From assembly GCA_025093985.1 (NCBI GenBank), contig JACAAK010000003.1, forward strand, positions 4,030,001 through 4,094,000: DNA of 64,000 nt, in the 5' to 3' direction. Positions 47,274 to 59,868 of this stretch are shown here, piece after piece (positions within the stretch are counted from its first letter, which is position 1; each line of letters begins with the position of its first letter). This DNA is from Calvatia gigantea (Eukaryota; Basidiomycota; Agaricomycetes; Agaricales; Lycoperdaceae). Position numbers and translations under genes: made by a program. Below the pieces are notes generated by a model that searched no databases, was not told where the DNA came from, and worked only from the letters and a program-made list of their open reading frames with translations.

Positions 47274-48040
47274 GCAATGGGTGTTTTCGGCTTTTAGTTG
47301 ATTTAGTGTGAGTGACCAGGTCGACTTTTGACTGCGTTATGCTCATACCTAATGAAACCCACCCCAAAGCTATCGCTTTGTAATTCTGTAAACCTGTATA
47401 GTATCATGGATGAGTTTGTGGACTTATAAACTTCACACCCAGCTTGGAATTCTCCAACAAAATAGATTCAGCACGCAACGTTTGACTGAACGCATTGCCG
47501 CGGGTGACGAAGATAGCGAATTTGAATTACAGACTTGAACTTGTGTTTTCTGCTTATGTGATCATGTTGAGACCAGTTGACGGCAGTTGAACCAAGACCT
47601 CGGTCACATTTTCACCAAGGTTCTGAACGGTGCTACTTATTGGGAATATTCTTAGGAAGAATCACTGATGTCCTTGCCGCTGGCAACTGGGTATTGATGG
47701 ACACTGAGCGGAAAATCGTTCCACAGTTGTTGCAAGGAACTCAGGACTCTCCCTAACCATCAAAAATTCCGGATGCCGTCTGGCTTTGACGTACGGGATC
47801 AGTATCTGGTGGTCGTTCACTGCAATGAAAGCATTTGGTGCGCCAATGATAATACACCCATATCTCTCGGTGGGGAACACCTTTCTAGGTTGGGATGCCA
47901 CTCACATTTTTCGGGTCGAAATTCCTGATCGGATTATGGACGAAAAAGTGGACGAGGGTTCCTACACCATCGGGTCCTTTTCTACCTCAAAAATTATTAT
48001 TTTTACTAATTCACGATGATGGAAATATGACCCCTGAAAG
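47274..48040. other. Intergenic; left edge of the DPBB repeat array from about 47880
   Basis: Up to about 47880 nothing is recognised. From about 47910 to 48030 the sequence resembles the segment at 51035-51140 (CCTGATCGGATTATGGACG versus CCCGATCAGATCTTGGGCA, followed by similar AAGAAGG/TTCCT text), so the repeated block begins here. Confidence 0.4.
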
Positions 48041-48274
48041 GTTTGAGGTCTGATCAGCTAGGAGCTTAACTGCGACAAGGCTGACATATGTGATATTCCA
48101 ACCACTGTAGAACAGGAGGACCAAACCACCCATGCAAGTAGAGGTCGGGTTCACCTCGAAATACGATTCCTCTTCCATCTCGTAACCCCTCCCACATCCC
48201 ACGGTTTTCCGATGGCATGCGTACGCGACAATAATCGTAACCATTTCGCCAACCATCCTGCTAACCAGCTAAGG

Positions 48275-48280
48275 TATAAA
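48275..48280 (+). promoter_or_regulatory. TATA box of array copy 1
   Basis: GGTATAAAAGATCGCTTTGT, the same context as in the other three copies. Confidence 0.5.
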
Positions 48281-48358
48281 AGATCGCTTTGTGCGCCGTA
48301 GATACCCAGCAAACCGACTTCATTTACTTTCCGCCTTCAGCTGCTTTTCAATAACTCG

Positions 48359-48907
48359 ATGCTCACTCGCTTTACGACGGTCAACACCTTCAAAGTCTTG
48401 CTCACCGTCGTTTCGTCTGTTTTGTTTTCATCGGGAGCGCCCTTGCCACCGTTGGTGTCTTGTTTATCATCAACGCTGGCTTCCCTGTTAACGACTTTTT
48501 TTGTGGTACAGCCACCTGGTTCCACCCTGGAGTCCGTACATTCCAACAGCTTTCCTACCCAATTCAATTTTACTGGGAAACCCCTCCTTATCCGGCAGCT
48601 CGGCGCCTGTGATCAGGAGAACAGTGATTCTGACTTTATCGTTTCTCTTGACACGACCAACTTTGCAAACGGGGCTTCATGTGGTCGTAATATTCGCGTG
48701 AACTGTATGTCAGTTAACTCATCCTCATGAGGGGAGGATTAAAGCTCGGTGTGACCACTTGCAGTTCAGGGGAAGTCTGTCACTGTTCAGGTTGTTGACC
48801 TCTGCCTTGCGTGTGGACCTGGAAGCATTGATTTGTCTCCTACTGCATTTCAACAATTCGCCAGTTTAGATGTCGAGCGTATTCAAGTTGAATGGAATTT
48901 CATCTAG
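48359..48907 (+). pseudogene. DPBB/expansin-like secreted protein, copy 1, damaged
   Basis: Homologous to the intact copy at 50190. The normal start codon is ACG (TTTACGACGGTCAACACC), though an in-frame ATG lies 15 bases upstream at 48359. Extra bases in the signal-peptide region shift the frame (TCTGTTTTGTTTTCATCGG versus TCTGCTTCGTTCATCGG), and the first splice donor GTAGGT is lost by a small deletion. The later exons remain readable: LGACDQENSDSDFIVSLDTT, NFANGASCGRNIRVNC, then SVTVQVVDLCLACGPGSIDL and ERIQVEWNFI. The conserved CPGCGPG has become CLACGPG. Probably non-functional, or producing an altered N-terminus. Confidence 0.7.
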
Positions 48908-50189
48908 GCGACATAGAGTTCCTGTCTAAGTTGTACTGTATTTTTGTTAATTAGGAACCTATCCCCTCTACCACGTCGATATCCTGCCTGACTCAAACTG
49001 ACATGTTCAGTGATAAATCGATAATATCTGCACAATCATTTGGCCGTGATTCTAACCCCTCCCCTTCCCCTATTCGACCACCCGTTGAAAATCCTGACCT
49101 GAAGTTCTTGCTTTCAAAACCAACCTTACGTCAAATAAGATATTCTGGCTTAAATCCGGACCGCACGCAACCAAGTTGTGATATATCAAGCTTGGAAGAT
49201 GCGTTGTCCGCGGGTGATTGTTCTGGGAAAATGATGATTGAATTATGAGCCCTAACTGGTTAGGAGGCCCGCTACGACAAGGTTGACATATGTGCTATTC
49301 CGGCTGCCCCGGGGCAGGAAAACCGAACAACCTGCCCTGGTAGATGTGGGGTTCACCCAGCGATAATTGGGCAAGGGATTCTGAAGTTGAAGCTCCCTGC
49401 GATCCTGATGGTTCCCCGAAATGACCCAGGGTGGCAAATTTCGCTTCTCGACCACCTACACCCATCTGCTCTGGCCCCCGAGTTTCACTCTCTCACCCTG
49501 TGCCTGAAATCGTTGAACCGTAGACCCAAGGGTTTCCCTTTCAGCCTTCTACAATCATTTCGCTGGCAAAAAAAAAAACAGAGGCGCTTTACGTCCCGGG
49601 CGCATCTTTATCATCACAAATTTTTACCTGGTTCACAAACAAACCTAACCACAGTGGTTTGGGCAGCTTCAGCTCAGGGATCCCACGTTCGGCCTTTACG
49701 CTACCTCTGGTGCCAGTGTATCAAAACAGTTTCTTGAGCATCCTCAAATGACCAAGACTCAGCGAATAATTTCATATCATTGTGCCTTGAGCGTCCGCGG
49801 TGATTTCCCCTAAACCACCGTCAGAAAGTGACTCTCAAAATATCGGCCCTGTGAAGCTTTCTTCACCCTATCCTCAGCGGCCCACATGGTATCCTAACTC
49901 GAACCCGCTTCGGGGGAATCCCTACTTGGTTATCAACCGATCAACCACCGCGTGGGGTGCTTGTGGTAAGAGCGTTTTGGTGGTGTTCGCGGCCTTCGGA
50001 GGCGTTTGTAACACTCAGAAAGATATTCGCAGAAATGTCCATCGGCAAGGGCACGGCACCACCAAATCATACCAGCTCATGAGCAGGAGAAAAGGTATAA
50101 AAAGTCGCTCTGTGTACTGCAGATACTCAGTAAGCCAACTTGTTTTGCGCCCCCGGTTACTTTCAGAACTCGAACTCACTCGCTTTACG
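48908..50189. repeat. Array spacer between copies 1 and 2
   Basis: No gene. Type A flank at about 49000-49250, then the promoter-side duplicated sequence to 50189, including a segment near 49605-49690 (CGCATCTTTATCATCACAAA) that recurs near 52098 and 53923. A TATAAAAA at 50096-50103 serves copy 2. Confidence 0.6.
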
Positions 50190-50718
50190 ATGGTCAATAC
50201 TTTTAAAGTCTTACTCGCCGTCGTTTCCTCTGCTTCGTTCATCGGTGGTGCCCTTGCCACCTTTGGTGATGGTAGGTCTTTTGTATCGTCAATGTTGCCT
50301 TCCTTGTTGACGACTTTTTTTTATGGTGCAGCCACATGGTTCAACCCTGGGGTCAGTATAATTCAATAGTTTTCATAGCTAATGTAATCTTGCTGAGAAA
50401 CCACCCCCTATAGCTTGGCGCCTGTGGTCGACAGAATAGCGGTGCTGATTTTATCGCTGCTCTTAACACAGCCAACTTTGCGAACAGGGCTTCTTGTGGT
50501 CGCAATATTCGCGTGAACTGTATGTCCTTTGATTCATCCTTATGGGGGGATTAAGCTCAGTATGATCACTTGCAGATCAAGGGAGATCTGTCGTTGTTCA
50601 GGTTGTTGACCTCTGCCCTGGATGTGGACCTGGGGGGGTTGATTTGTCTCCTGCTGCGTTTCAACAACTTGCCAGTTTAGATGTCGGTCGTATTCAGGTT
50701 GAATGGGATTTCATCTAG
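50190..50718 (+). CDS. Secreted double-psi beta-barrel (barwin/expansin-like) protein, copy 2, intact
   Basis: Four exons: 50190-50271, 50332-50351 (only 20 nt), 50414-50519 and 50576-50718, giving 116 residues. Signal peptide MVNTFKVLLAVVSSASFIGG ALA, then TFGDGATWFNPGLGACGRQN, SGADFIAALNTANFANRASC, GRNIRVNYQGRSVVVQVVDL, CPGCGPGGVDLSPAAFQQLA and SLDVGRIQVEWDFI. The GACG, ASCG and VVDLCPGCGPGGVDLSP motifs are those of the RlpA-like double-psi beta-barrel family, small extracellular proteins related to expansins, loosenins and barwin. They are thought to act on or bind cell-wall polysaccharides without a hydrolytic site. The TATA box lies about 94 bp upstream. Confidence 0.9.
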
Positions 50719-52691
50719 ACGACCTAGAGTTCTTTGCCTAAGTTGCAATTGTATTTTTGTTAATTAGAAACCTGGTGGCTCTATCACATAGACAACCTGT
50801 CTAACTCAGACTGACATGTTCAATGATAATATCTACCCGATCACTGGCTGTAACTCCGCGGAATTTCTGGGCAGCGCGCCAATATTGTTGGACCAGGAAT
50901 TTGGGGGGTATGTACTGTGTGACACCACCCCGCGCTAGTAAACCTGGGCTTGTTGCCTCCAAATGCCCCACCCCCAAGTACAATATTCCAGTTTATGTCG
51001 TTTGCACGTTGCTCACTCGTCCACATTCTTCAAGTCGATTTTCCCGATCAGATCTTGGGCAACGAAATGGAAGAAGGTTCCTCATACCATATGAGTCCTG
51101 CTTGGTCTCAGAGAATGTTTACTAACTAATAATGACGGAAATACGACGCTTGAGCTTAGACCCTTGGCTCACGCCGCGGATGCAAGGTGCTCGTCCGCTG
51201 GGCTACTTACGACATGCTGACGTAGATATCAGCCACCAGAATGGATGACATGGCTCACTGTACTGTTCTCCGCCATATCGTTTGCCTTAGCCAGGTAATG
51301 TTCGACCTTTTCCAGGGGCCGAAATCCTGGTTCGTTGTCGAAAGCCTCACCCACAGAAGCTCGGAACGCGGGCTGTGCCCATTCCCCTTCCCCCGTTCAA
51401 TCACCCGTTGAAAATTCTGGCCCGTGAAGTTCCCGTCTTCAGAACCAACCTTACGTTGAGCAAAGCGTGCTAGTTTATATCCGGATCGCACGCAGTTGAG
51501 CTACGATATATCAAGCATGGAGGATATGCCGTTCGCGGATAACCGTTCTGGAGAAATGATGACTGAGTTTTGAGCCCTGATCAGTTACGAGGCCAGCTGC
51601 GATAAGGCAGACATACGCGGTATTCCGGCCGCCGTAAGAACAGGGAAACTAGACCAATTGTCCAGGTAGAGGTTGGGTTCACCTCGAAATACAGTTCCTC
51701 GTAGCCTCTCCCACGTCCCGATAGTTTCCCGATGGTAGATGTACACTACCATAATTACGTCCATCTCGCTAACCAGCCTGGTACTAGAAACTGGATAACA
51801 ATGCTCAAAAACTGAAATTGACTCAAGCAAACGGACTCGTTGCCTCCTGATATGGGCATGGGATGCTCAAGTTGAAGCACCCTACGATTCTGATGTAGTT
51901 TCCCAGAATAACCCAGAGTGCCAAATTTCGCTCTCTCTGTTATCTGCATATATCCGCTCTAACCTCAGAGCCTCAGTCTCTCGCCTTGTGCACGAGTTCG
52001 GTAACCCTAAACCCGAGAGATTTCCGTTCAGTCTTCGACAGTCGCTTCACTGGGGAAAAAATAACACGACGCACTTTACGTTCTGAAATCTGGGCGCATC
52101 TTTATCACCATTTTTTTTTGGTTTACAACAAACCTAACCACGGTAGTCTGGGCGGTTTGAGCTCAGGGACTTCGCCTTCTACGCTTACGATACTTACCTT
52201 TTGGTGCGCCAGACACCTGTGACTGGGTTTTTCTGGGCATCTTAAAATGGCCAAGAGTATGCGAATAAATTATACCATTGCGCCCCGAGCGTTCGTGGTA
52301 ATTTCTCCTAAAGTACCGTAAAAATGCTGGCTCTCAAAATATTGGTCCTAGGAAACTTTCCTCATCCTATCCTCAGCGGCTCACATGGTCTCCAAACTCG
52401 AATCCGTTTCGGTGGGATCCATGCTTGGTTACGAACCGATTAGCCACCGGAACGCTTGTGGTAAGGGTACATCGGTGGCGTTTGCATCCTTCGGAGGCCT
52501 TTGTAACATTTGGAAAGATATTTGCAGGGATGTCCACCGGCAAAGGCGCGGCATCATCAAATTATACAAGCTCGTGAGCAAGAAAAATGTATAAAAGGTC
52601 GCTTTGCGTACCGTAGATACTCAACAAAATAGCTTCATTTGCTTTCCATCTTCAGCTACCTTTCGATAGCCCGAGACTCGCTCGTCTAACA
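50719..52691. repeat. Array spacer between copies 2 and 3
   Basis: Longest spacer. Type B flank at about 50814-51140, then unrelated or more diverged sequence, then a type A flank at about 51380-51570, then promoter-side sequence to the TATA at 52590. No intact gene. Confidence 0.55.
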
Positions 52692-53226
52692 ACGGTCAAC
52701 ACTTCTATAGTCCTACTCGCTGTCGCTTCATCTACTTCATTCATTGAGGGTGCCCTTGCCGCCTCTGGTGATGGTCGGTCTTTTGAATCGTCAATATTGC
52801 CTTCCTTGTTGACGGCTTCTTTTTGGTGAAGCCACCTGGCTCAACCCTGGGGTCAGTACAATTCAATAGTTTTCTTGCCTGATTAGTCTTGTTGAGAACC
52901 ACTCCTTACACGCCCTGCGGCTCGGCGTCAAAGGTTGGCTGAATAGTGAATCCGATTTTGTCGTTGCACTTAACCCAGCCGACTTTGCGAACAAGGCTTC
53001 TTGTGGTCGCAATGTTGGCGTGAGCTGTATGTCATTTGACCCATCCTCATAAAGGGATTAAAGCTTAGTGTGATCACTTGCAGATCAAGGGAAGTCCGTC
53101 ACTGTTAAGGTTGTTGACCTCTGCCCTGGATGTGGACCTGGGGGCATGGATTTGTCCCCTGCTGCGTTTCAACAACTCACCAAGTCAGAGGCCGGTCGTA
53201 TTCCGGTTGAGTGGGATTTCATCTAG
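52692..53226 (+). pseudogene. DPBB/expansin-like secreted protein, copy 3, pseudogene
   Basis: Aligns with copy 2 along its length, but the start codon is ACG (ACAACGGTCAACACT) with no upstream in-frame ATG nearby. The second acceptor is GCGG instead of GCAG/ATAG before CTCGGCG, and the first conserved Cys of the mature protein is lost (LGVKG in place of LGACG). The last exon is still well kept: SVTVKVVDLCPGCGPGGMDL, then SPAAFQQLTKSEAGRIPVEW. The lesions together argue that it is not expressed as a functional protein. Confidence 0.8.
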
Positions 53227-54501
53227 GCTACCTAGAGTTCTTTCCGAAGTTATATGTAGTTGGACTTTGTAAATTAGATACCTGGTGGCTCTGTCATGTA
53301 ACCTGTCGTACTCAGACCGACACGCCCAGTGATGATACTCGCTCAATCATTTAGCTGATTTAACCCCCCCCTTCCCCTGTTCGACCACCTGTTGAAAACC
53401 TTGACCTGAAGTTCTTGCTACCAAAACTAACCTTACGTTAAGCGCAAAATATTCTGGTCTAAATCCGGACCGCATGCAACCAAGTTGCGATATATCAAGC
53501 TTGGGGGTTACGTTGTTCGCGGGTGATTGTTCTGGGAAAATGATGACCGAGTTATAAGCTCTGACCAACTAGGAGGCTAGGTGCGATAATGTTGTATATG
53601 TGTTATTCCCGCCACCCTGGTGCATCAAACGGGGAACCGAACCACTAGTCCCGGTAGAGGTGAAGTTCACCCAGAGATACACGGGCAGGGGCCTGGGAAT
53701 CTGAAGTTGGGGCAACCTGTGGTCCTGATGTTGGTTTCCCGAAATAACCCAGGGTGGCAAATTTCGCTTCTCGATCATCTACATCCATCTGCTCTGCCAG
53801 CCTCCGAGTTTCAGTTTCTCACCTTGTGCCCGAAATCGGCGACCTGTAAACCCAATGGTTTCCGTTTCGGGCCTACAATCATTCTATTGAAGAAAAATAA
53901 CCCAAAGCGCTTTATGTTCGGGGCGCATCTTTATTATCACAAATTTTTCCTGGTTCATAAGCAAACCTAACCACAGTGGTTTGGACGATTTGAGCTCAGG
54001 GACCTCACCTTCGGCTTTCACGCTCCCTCTTGGCACCAGTGTATCAAACAGTCTCTTGAGCATCCTGAATGGCCGAGAGTCAGCAAACAATTTATATCGT
54101 CGCCTCTTGAGCGCGTCCGCGGTGATTTCCCCTGAAGTACCGTCAAAAACTGGCTCTCAAAATATCGGTCCTGGGAAGCTTTTTTGATCCTGTCCTCAGC
54201 GGCCCACATGGTCTCCAAACTCGAACTCAAATCCGTTTTGAAGGGATCCATACTGGGTTACGAACTGATTAACCACCGCATGGAACGCTTGTGGTAAGAG
54301 TGCTTTAGTGATTCTCGCATTCATCGGGGGCATTCGTAAGGCTTGGGAAGGTACAGAAATACCCACCGGCAAAGGTGCGGCACCATCAAAATTTACAAGC
54401 TCATGAGCAAGAAAAAAGGTATAAAGGGTCGCTTTGTGCACCATAGATATTCAGCAAGCCAACTTTTGCTTTTTTAGAACTCGAAACTCACTCTCTTTAC
54501 G
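53227..54501. repeat. Array spacer between copies 3 and 4
   Basis: Type A flank at about 53319-53560, then promoter-side duplicated sequence closely resembling 49250-50189. A TATAAAG at 54420-54426 serves copy 4. No gene. Confidence 0.6.
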
Positions 54502-55029
54502 ATGGTCAACACCCTTAAAGTCTTACTTGCCGTCGCTTCGTCTGCTTCGTTCATCGGGGGTGCCCTCGCCACCCTTGGTGATGGTATGTCTTTTGTATCG
54601 TCAATGTTGCCTTCCTTGTTGACGATCTTTTTATGGTGCAGCCACCTGGTTCAACCCTGGGGTCAGTACAATTCAATAGTTTTCCTGGCTAATTTTAATC
54701 TGGCTGAGAAACCACCCCCTATAGCTTGGCGCCTGTGGTCGACAGAATAGCGGTGCTGATTTTATCGCTGCTCTTAACACAGCCAACTTTGCGAACAGGG
54801 CTTCTTGTGGTCGCAATATTCGCGTGAACTGTATGTCCTTTGATTCATCCTTATGGGGGGATTAAGCTCAGTATGATCACTTGCAGATCAAGGGAGGTCT
54901 GTCGTTGTTCAGGTTGTTGACCTCTGCCCTGGATGTGGACCTGGGGGGGTTGACCTGTCTCCTGCTGCGTTTCAACAACTTGCCAGTTTAGACGTTGGTC
55001 GTATTCAGGTTGAATGGGATTTCATCTAG
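54502..55029 (+). CDS. Secreted double-psi beta-barrel (barwin/expansin-like) protein, copy 4, intact
   Basis: Same four-exon structure as copy 2, 116 residues. The signal peptide differs slightly (MVNTLKVLLAVASSASFIGG) and LGDG replaces FGDG. From the second exon on, the protein is identical to copy 2: WFNPGLGACGRQNSGADFIA, VVDLCPGCGPGGVDLSPAAF and so on to QVEWDFI. In the last two exons and the intron between them (54725-55029 versus 50414-50718) I count five base differences. All are in exon 4 and all are synonymous. This suggests a recent shared origin or gene conversion. Confidence 0.9.
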
Positions 55030-56819
55030 ACGACCTAGAGGCTAGAGTTCTTGTCCAAGTTGTATTCGTATTAGAAGCCTGATGACTCTATCATAGATTT
55101 TACCTGTTCCGAATCGGACTGACACGTTCAGTGATAATATCCGTCCATCGACCTGGCCGTAGTATTGCGGAATCTCTCAGCGGCGAGCGCCAATAGTGAG
55201 GAATAAATAGTTCGGGGGCCACTGTGTGACGTCACTCCACGTCTGCAAATCCGGGCCTGTTTCCTCAGCATGAACCCCACCCTATCGCACAATATTCTAG
55301 TCTATGTCGTTTGCACGTTGCTTGCTTACCACCTAGTGTCTCCGTCACCGCCTTGGACAGGTTCCTTCAATACGTTGCCCCTTCTGTCAATCGAAACAAA
55401 AAGCTCTTAAGAAACCGGTCGTATCTTCTTCGGACTATCTCGTTCGCCGAACCATTCCAATTCAAGATTGAGCAACATCCCCCTTCCCCCGGAACCCCAG
55501 AAGCCATCCCAGACCTCGCTACAGATGCGACTTTTGCCATTCATTGCCCCTAACTCAGAAATCGGTATTTTACTCCTGAAGTAAGAATGTCACCATCTTT
55601 CCAACTACAAGGTTTACCGATTCTGAGATCAGTCTCCCTAGTCCGACGGCTGCGGAAATGTGCGTACAATCCGCCAGTTGTTATTTTCAGCGCATAAGTT
55701 TGGAGTAGATACACCCCGGAGTTACATCGTCCGAGTCAGCCGTTTATGGCGGTCCATGATTAAGCACAGCTCCCCCCCAGGATCCGGGACAGGTTACAGT
55801 GAGGAGAAAAGGGTCAACGTTAGGTAAAGCTGTCGTCGACTCTTGCTCCGGATGCGATCACGAGTGTTAAAGCAACACCCCGCCGCTTCAAGCATTTGTC
55901 CGATTTTCAGAAATGTTGTCCCATTCAGGCATTCAATAGACCCCAGAGCTTCTTTGTTTATCACCGCTTTTATTGCCCTGATCCTTGGCAGGTTTCTTCT
56001 CGTTTAAACTGTGTCGCTCCTCTGAGTGGGGCTGTGTTTGGCAATAGTTACAGTGGTGCCAACCCCAGATTCCGGATGGGATGGGTGGCACTGAGTACCA
56101 TCGGAGGGCGCGCAGAGCCTTGGTCCTACTTAGTGTTTTGTATGTGCCTGCTTTCTCTGTCATCCACGAGGGCCGTTCGGGCTTTGATTGGGTTATATAA
56201 TTGGGGCATTAATCACAGGCAGATAGTCGAGAGAGCTCGCTATTATTGTCACTCCTGTGCGGTGAGGCTCTTGCCCGGGGTAGGTCGCTTCCACAGTCTA
56301 TTATACGCTTTCGCTATGCCGCTGGCAGCGGACTCCCTTTTTCTTAAGGGATAGACATCGGATTCACCTGTCTTAACGCAGTTTCTTCAGGACTTCTCGC
56401 TTACGTGCTGATTTCCGGTTTCCGTCGAACCTAAGGGTAAGTCCGATGCACGTGCTCTTATGAGGCAGACGCGACACGACGACCCCTAGCAGGCCGGAAA
56501 TAGTAACTCATTGGGCAGCAGCGGCTCAACACGTTCGTCCTCCAAATGTGCTGTGCACTTCCAAGGTAGCTGTAACGCGGTCATGGGCGCAACATCGGAA
56601 CGGACGCACGATGTGATTGGAATGATTGCTGCCGTTATCGTTACCTGCAACGGGGTAAAGCGAGATAAGGTAGGCACTAGTGGTACTGAAACTAAATCGA
56701 TCTTAAGTCAACCGGTCGAACCACTCTTTATATCTACTTATCCGCTGGCACTTTCCAGCTCCACCCCTTCTCACCACTTACTCTCATCAACCAACCAACC
56801 ACCAATCACTTTTATTATT
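55030..56819. other. Right end of the array and a gene-poor stretch
   Basis: The type B flank continues to about 55330. A DPBB-like relic lies at about 55790-55945 (separate entry). The open frame at 55896-56354 matches no family. TTTATATCTAC at about 56727 may be the TATA element of the gene starting at 56820. Confidence 0.4.
55790..55945 (+). pseudogene. Relic of a second type of DPBB protein
   Basis: The frame GKAVVDSCSGCDHEC, ending in TAA, at about 55822-55869 has the VVD-C-x-GC signature of double-psi beta-barrel/expansin-like proteins. After it, a shifted frame reads RRFKHLSDFQKCCPIQ, similar to the AAFKxLSDFQ-type helix that follows the motif in this family. The spacing fits a single decayed exon. 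It is too different from the array copies to be a fifth member. No start or signal peptide is visible. Confidence 0.4.
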
Positions 56820-57519
56820 ATGCCTCTCCCTCGCAAGACGTTCAGGGACACTCAGGCTTTGTTCAAAGCCAAGTCCTCCACCGCCTCTCCCGATGCCCAC
56901 GTCAACGACGCGGAGAACAGGAAGACGCAGCTGACAGCGTCACCTGTCTTACCCAAGCCCCACAAGGATTCACGAGCTTACGACCACGAGCGACAGCGCC
57001 TCAAGAAGGCTGCTGACTTCGTCAAGATGCGTGCTCGGAAAGCTCAGCAGGGGACTGGGAGTGCGGGAAAGAGTCACCACCGTACGGGGTCAGGAAAGGA
57101 CTTCGCGGAGGGTGCGCAGCTGTCGGAGAAGGGGGGACGACTTCAGGAGGAGGATTTAGAATATGATGAGCTCGGAGAGGGGCTGGTCCTCTCTAACAGC
57201 CGAAAGGAGAATATGGGCATTGTGACATTTGTGGCGGAACAACCACGTTATGAGGTCAAGCTCGCTGACCTCATTCGGCCTGGTAAGCTACGCAAGCCCA
57301 AAGGTCAGTGTGCAACGTCAGACAGCTGTTCTAGTGGCTCATATGAGTTTAGGTGACGGCGACTTCGAAGTTATACCTCACATTCGTTCGGTGATTGCAC
57401 TGGATGACAACGCCCCTGATGAACTGGACATTGACGAACCATGGGAGCATATTTATAGCACTGACTGTGAGGAGAACAGAGGGCTTTCTTATGCTCAAGT
57501 TGCTGCTCTTCCCAAGTAA
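56820..57519 (+). CDS. Unknown basidiomycete protein, basic N-terminus and acidic C-terminus
   Basis: The start at 56820, after a TATA-like element and a CT-rich leader, gives MPLPRKTFRDTQALFKAKSS. A charged region follows (AYDHERQRLKKAADFVKMRA), then basic low complexity, then EEDLEYDELGEGLVLSNSRK and ENMGIVTFVAEQPRYEVKLA. One intron (about 57305-57353) leads to GDFEVIPHIRSVIALDDNAP and DELDIDEPWEHIYSTDCEEN, ending AQVAALPK. About 216 residues. No known domain is recognised. The same strand is open further upstream, but sequence before 56820 lacks coding character. Confidence 0.65.
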
Positions 57520-57783
57520 TGGCGTTCTCCGGACAGTTTATGATCCTTCTCTTCCTACTGGCTCCAGCGCTTGTCGTAGACGTTTAGATTATGTTCCCAC
57601 CAACGAGCTTTATTATTTAACTTTAACCTTACATAAACTCAGTACTCATGCCCAGTTATTTCTTGACGTCTACAATACATTGGTGTAATAATTGACGGTG
57701 TGGAATGTCCTTTGTGCACAAGCACACTGGTGGTGCTTGGGCGTTAGCCGGAACTTTGAACTGAGACATTGGGTAAAAAAGCA

Positions 57784-57857
57784 TGAGTCGACCCAGGTTC
57801 GAACTGAGGACCTTCTGTGTGTTAGACAGATGCGATAACCAACTACGCCATCGACCC
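57784..57857 (-). tRNA. tRNA-Val (AAC)
   Basis: Minus strand, 74 nt. The acceptor GGGTCGA pairs with TCGACTC (one G-T), discriminator A. The D arm is TGGCGTAGTTGGTTATCGCA-like. The anticodon stem TCTGT pairs with ACAGA around the loop CTAACAC, anticodon AAC. The T arm is CTCAG TTCGAAC CTGGG. No intron. It resembles other fungal tRNA-Val(AAC). Confidence 0.95.
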
Positions 57858-58170
57858 AACTGACTGGGTTACCTCTGGCGCAGCTCCGGATTTTCTGTGT
57901 GGATCAAACGAAGCGTGGTGGGACGAGCAACCGAGCTACCGAGCATTTCTTAACACCGCCAAGACAAGCAACGGGCTGCCGCCCGAAAGGTGCGGGTCTG
58001 GACTCCCTTTCCGAAGTGAGCGGAAGAAGGCCGAAATACGACTTGATCCCAGAGGAGTGGAAGATGGGGACGTCAGTTCGGATAAACATTCTGCGATTCT
58101 ATACATGTATGGAGCACGGATAAGAGAATTCCGAGGCTGGCCTTCCCCACCACAACTCACAAGAACCTTG
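57858..58170. other. Intergenic, no gene seen
   Basis: About 310 bp between tRNA-Val and the 3' end of RVB2. Overlapping frames on both strands are unconvincing. Confidence 0.3.

Positions 58171-59868
<1,698 letters not shown>

Larger units (their letters stand above)
47880..55330. repeat. Tandem repeat array of a secreted DPBB gene (four copies plus duplicated flanks)
   Basis: Four related genes with the same exon pattern lie at 48359, 50190, 52692 and 54502. Their flanks are also duplicated. One segment recurs near 48040, 49250, 51570 and 53560 (GAGCCCTGATCAGTTACGAG-like). TATAAA boxes recur at 48275, 50096, 52590 and 54420. Flank type A (TTGAAAA...CTGAAGTTCTTGCT) follows copies 1 and 3 and also lies upstream of copy 3. 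Flank type B (CGCCAATA near 50876 and 55188) follows copies 2 and 4. This gives a two-gene repeat unit. Divergence between units is uneven. Confidence 0.85.

Noticed and set aside
49252..53778. Similar minus-strand frames (starting MVEKRNLPPWVISGN and MIEKRNLPPWVISGN) in two array units
   Set aside because: They resemble each other because the spacer DNA is duplicated. The frame is not kept in the other units, so a conserved gene is not supported.
55896..56354. A 152-codon open frame with hydrophobic stretches
   Set aside because: It begins within the DPBB relic, has no promoter, splice or family support, and its residue pattern looks random.
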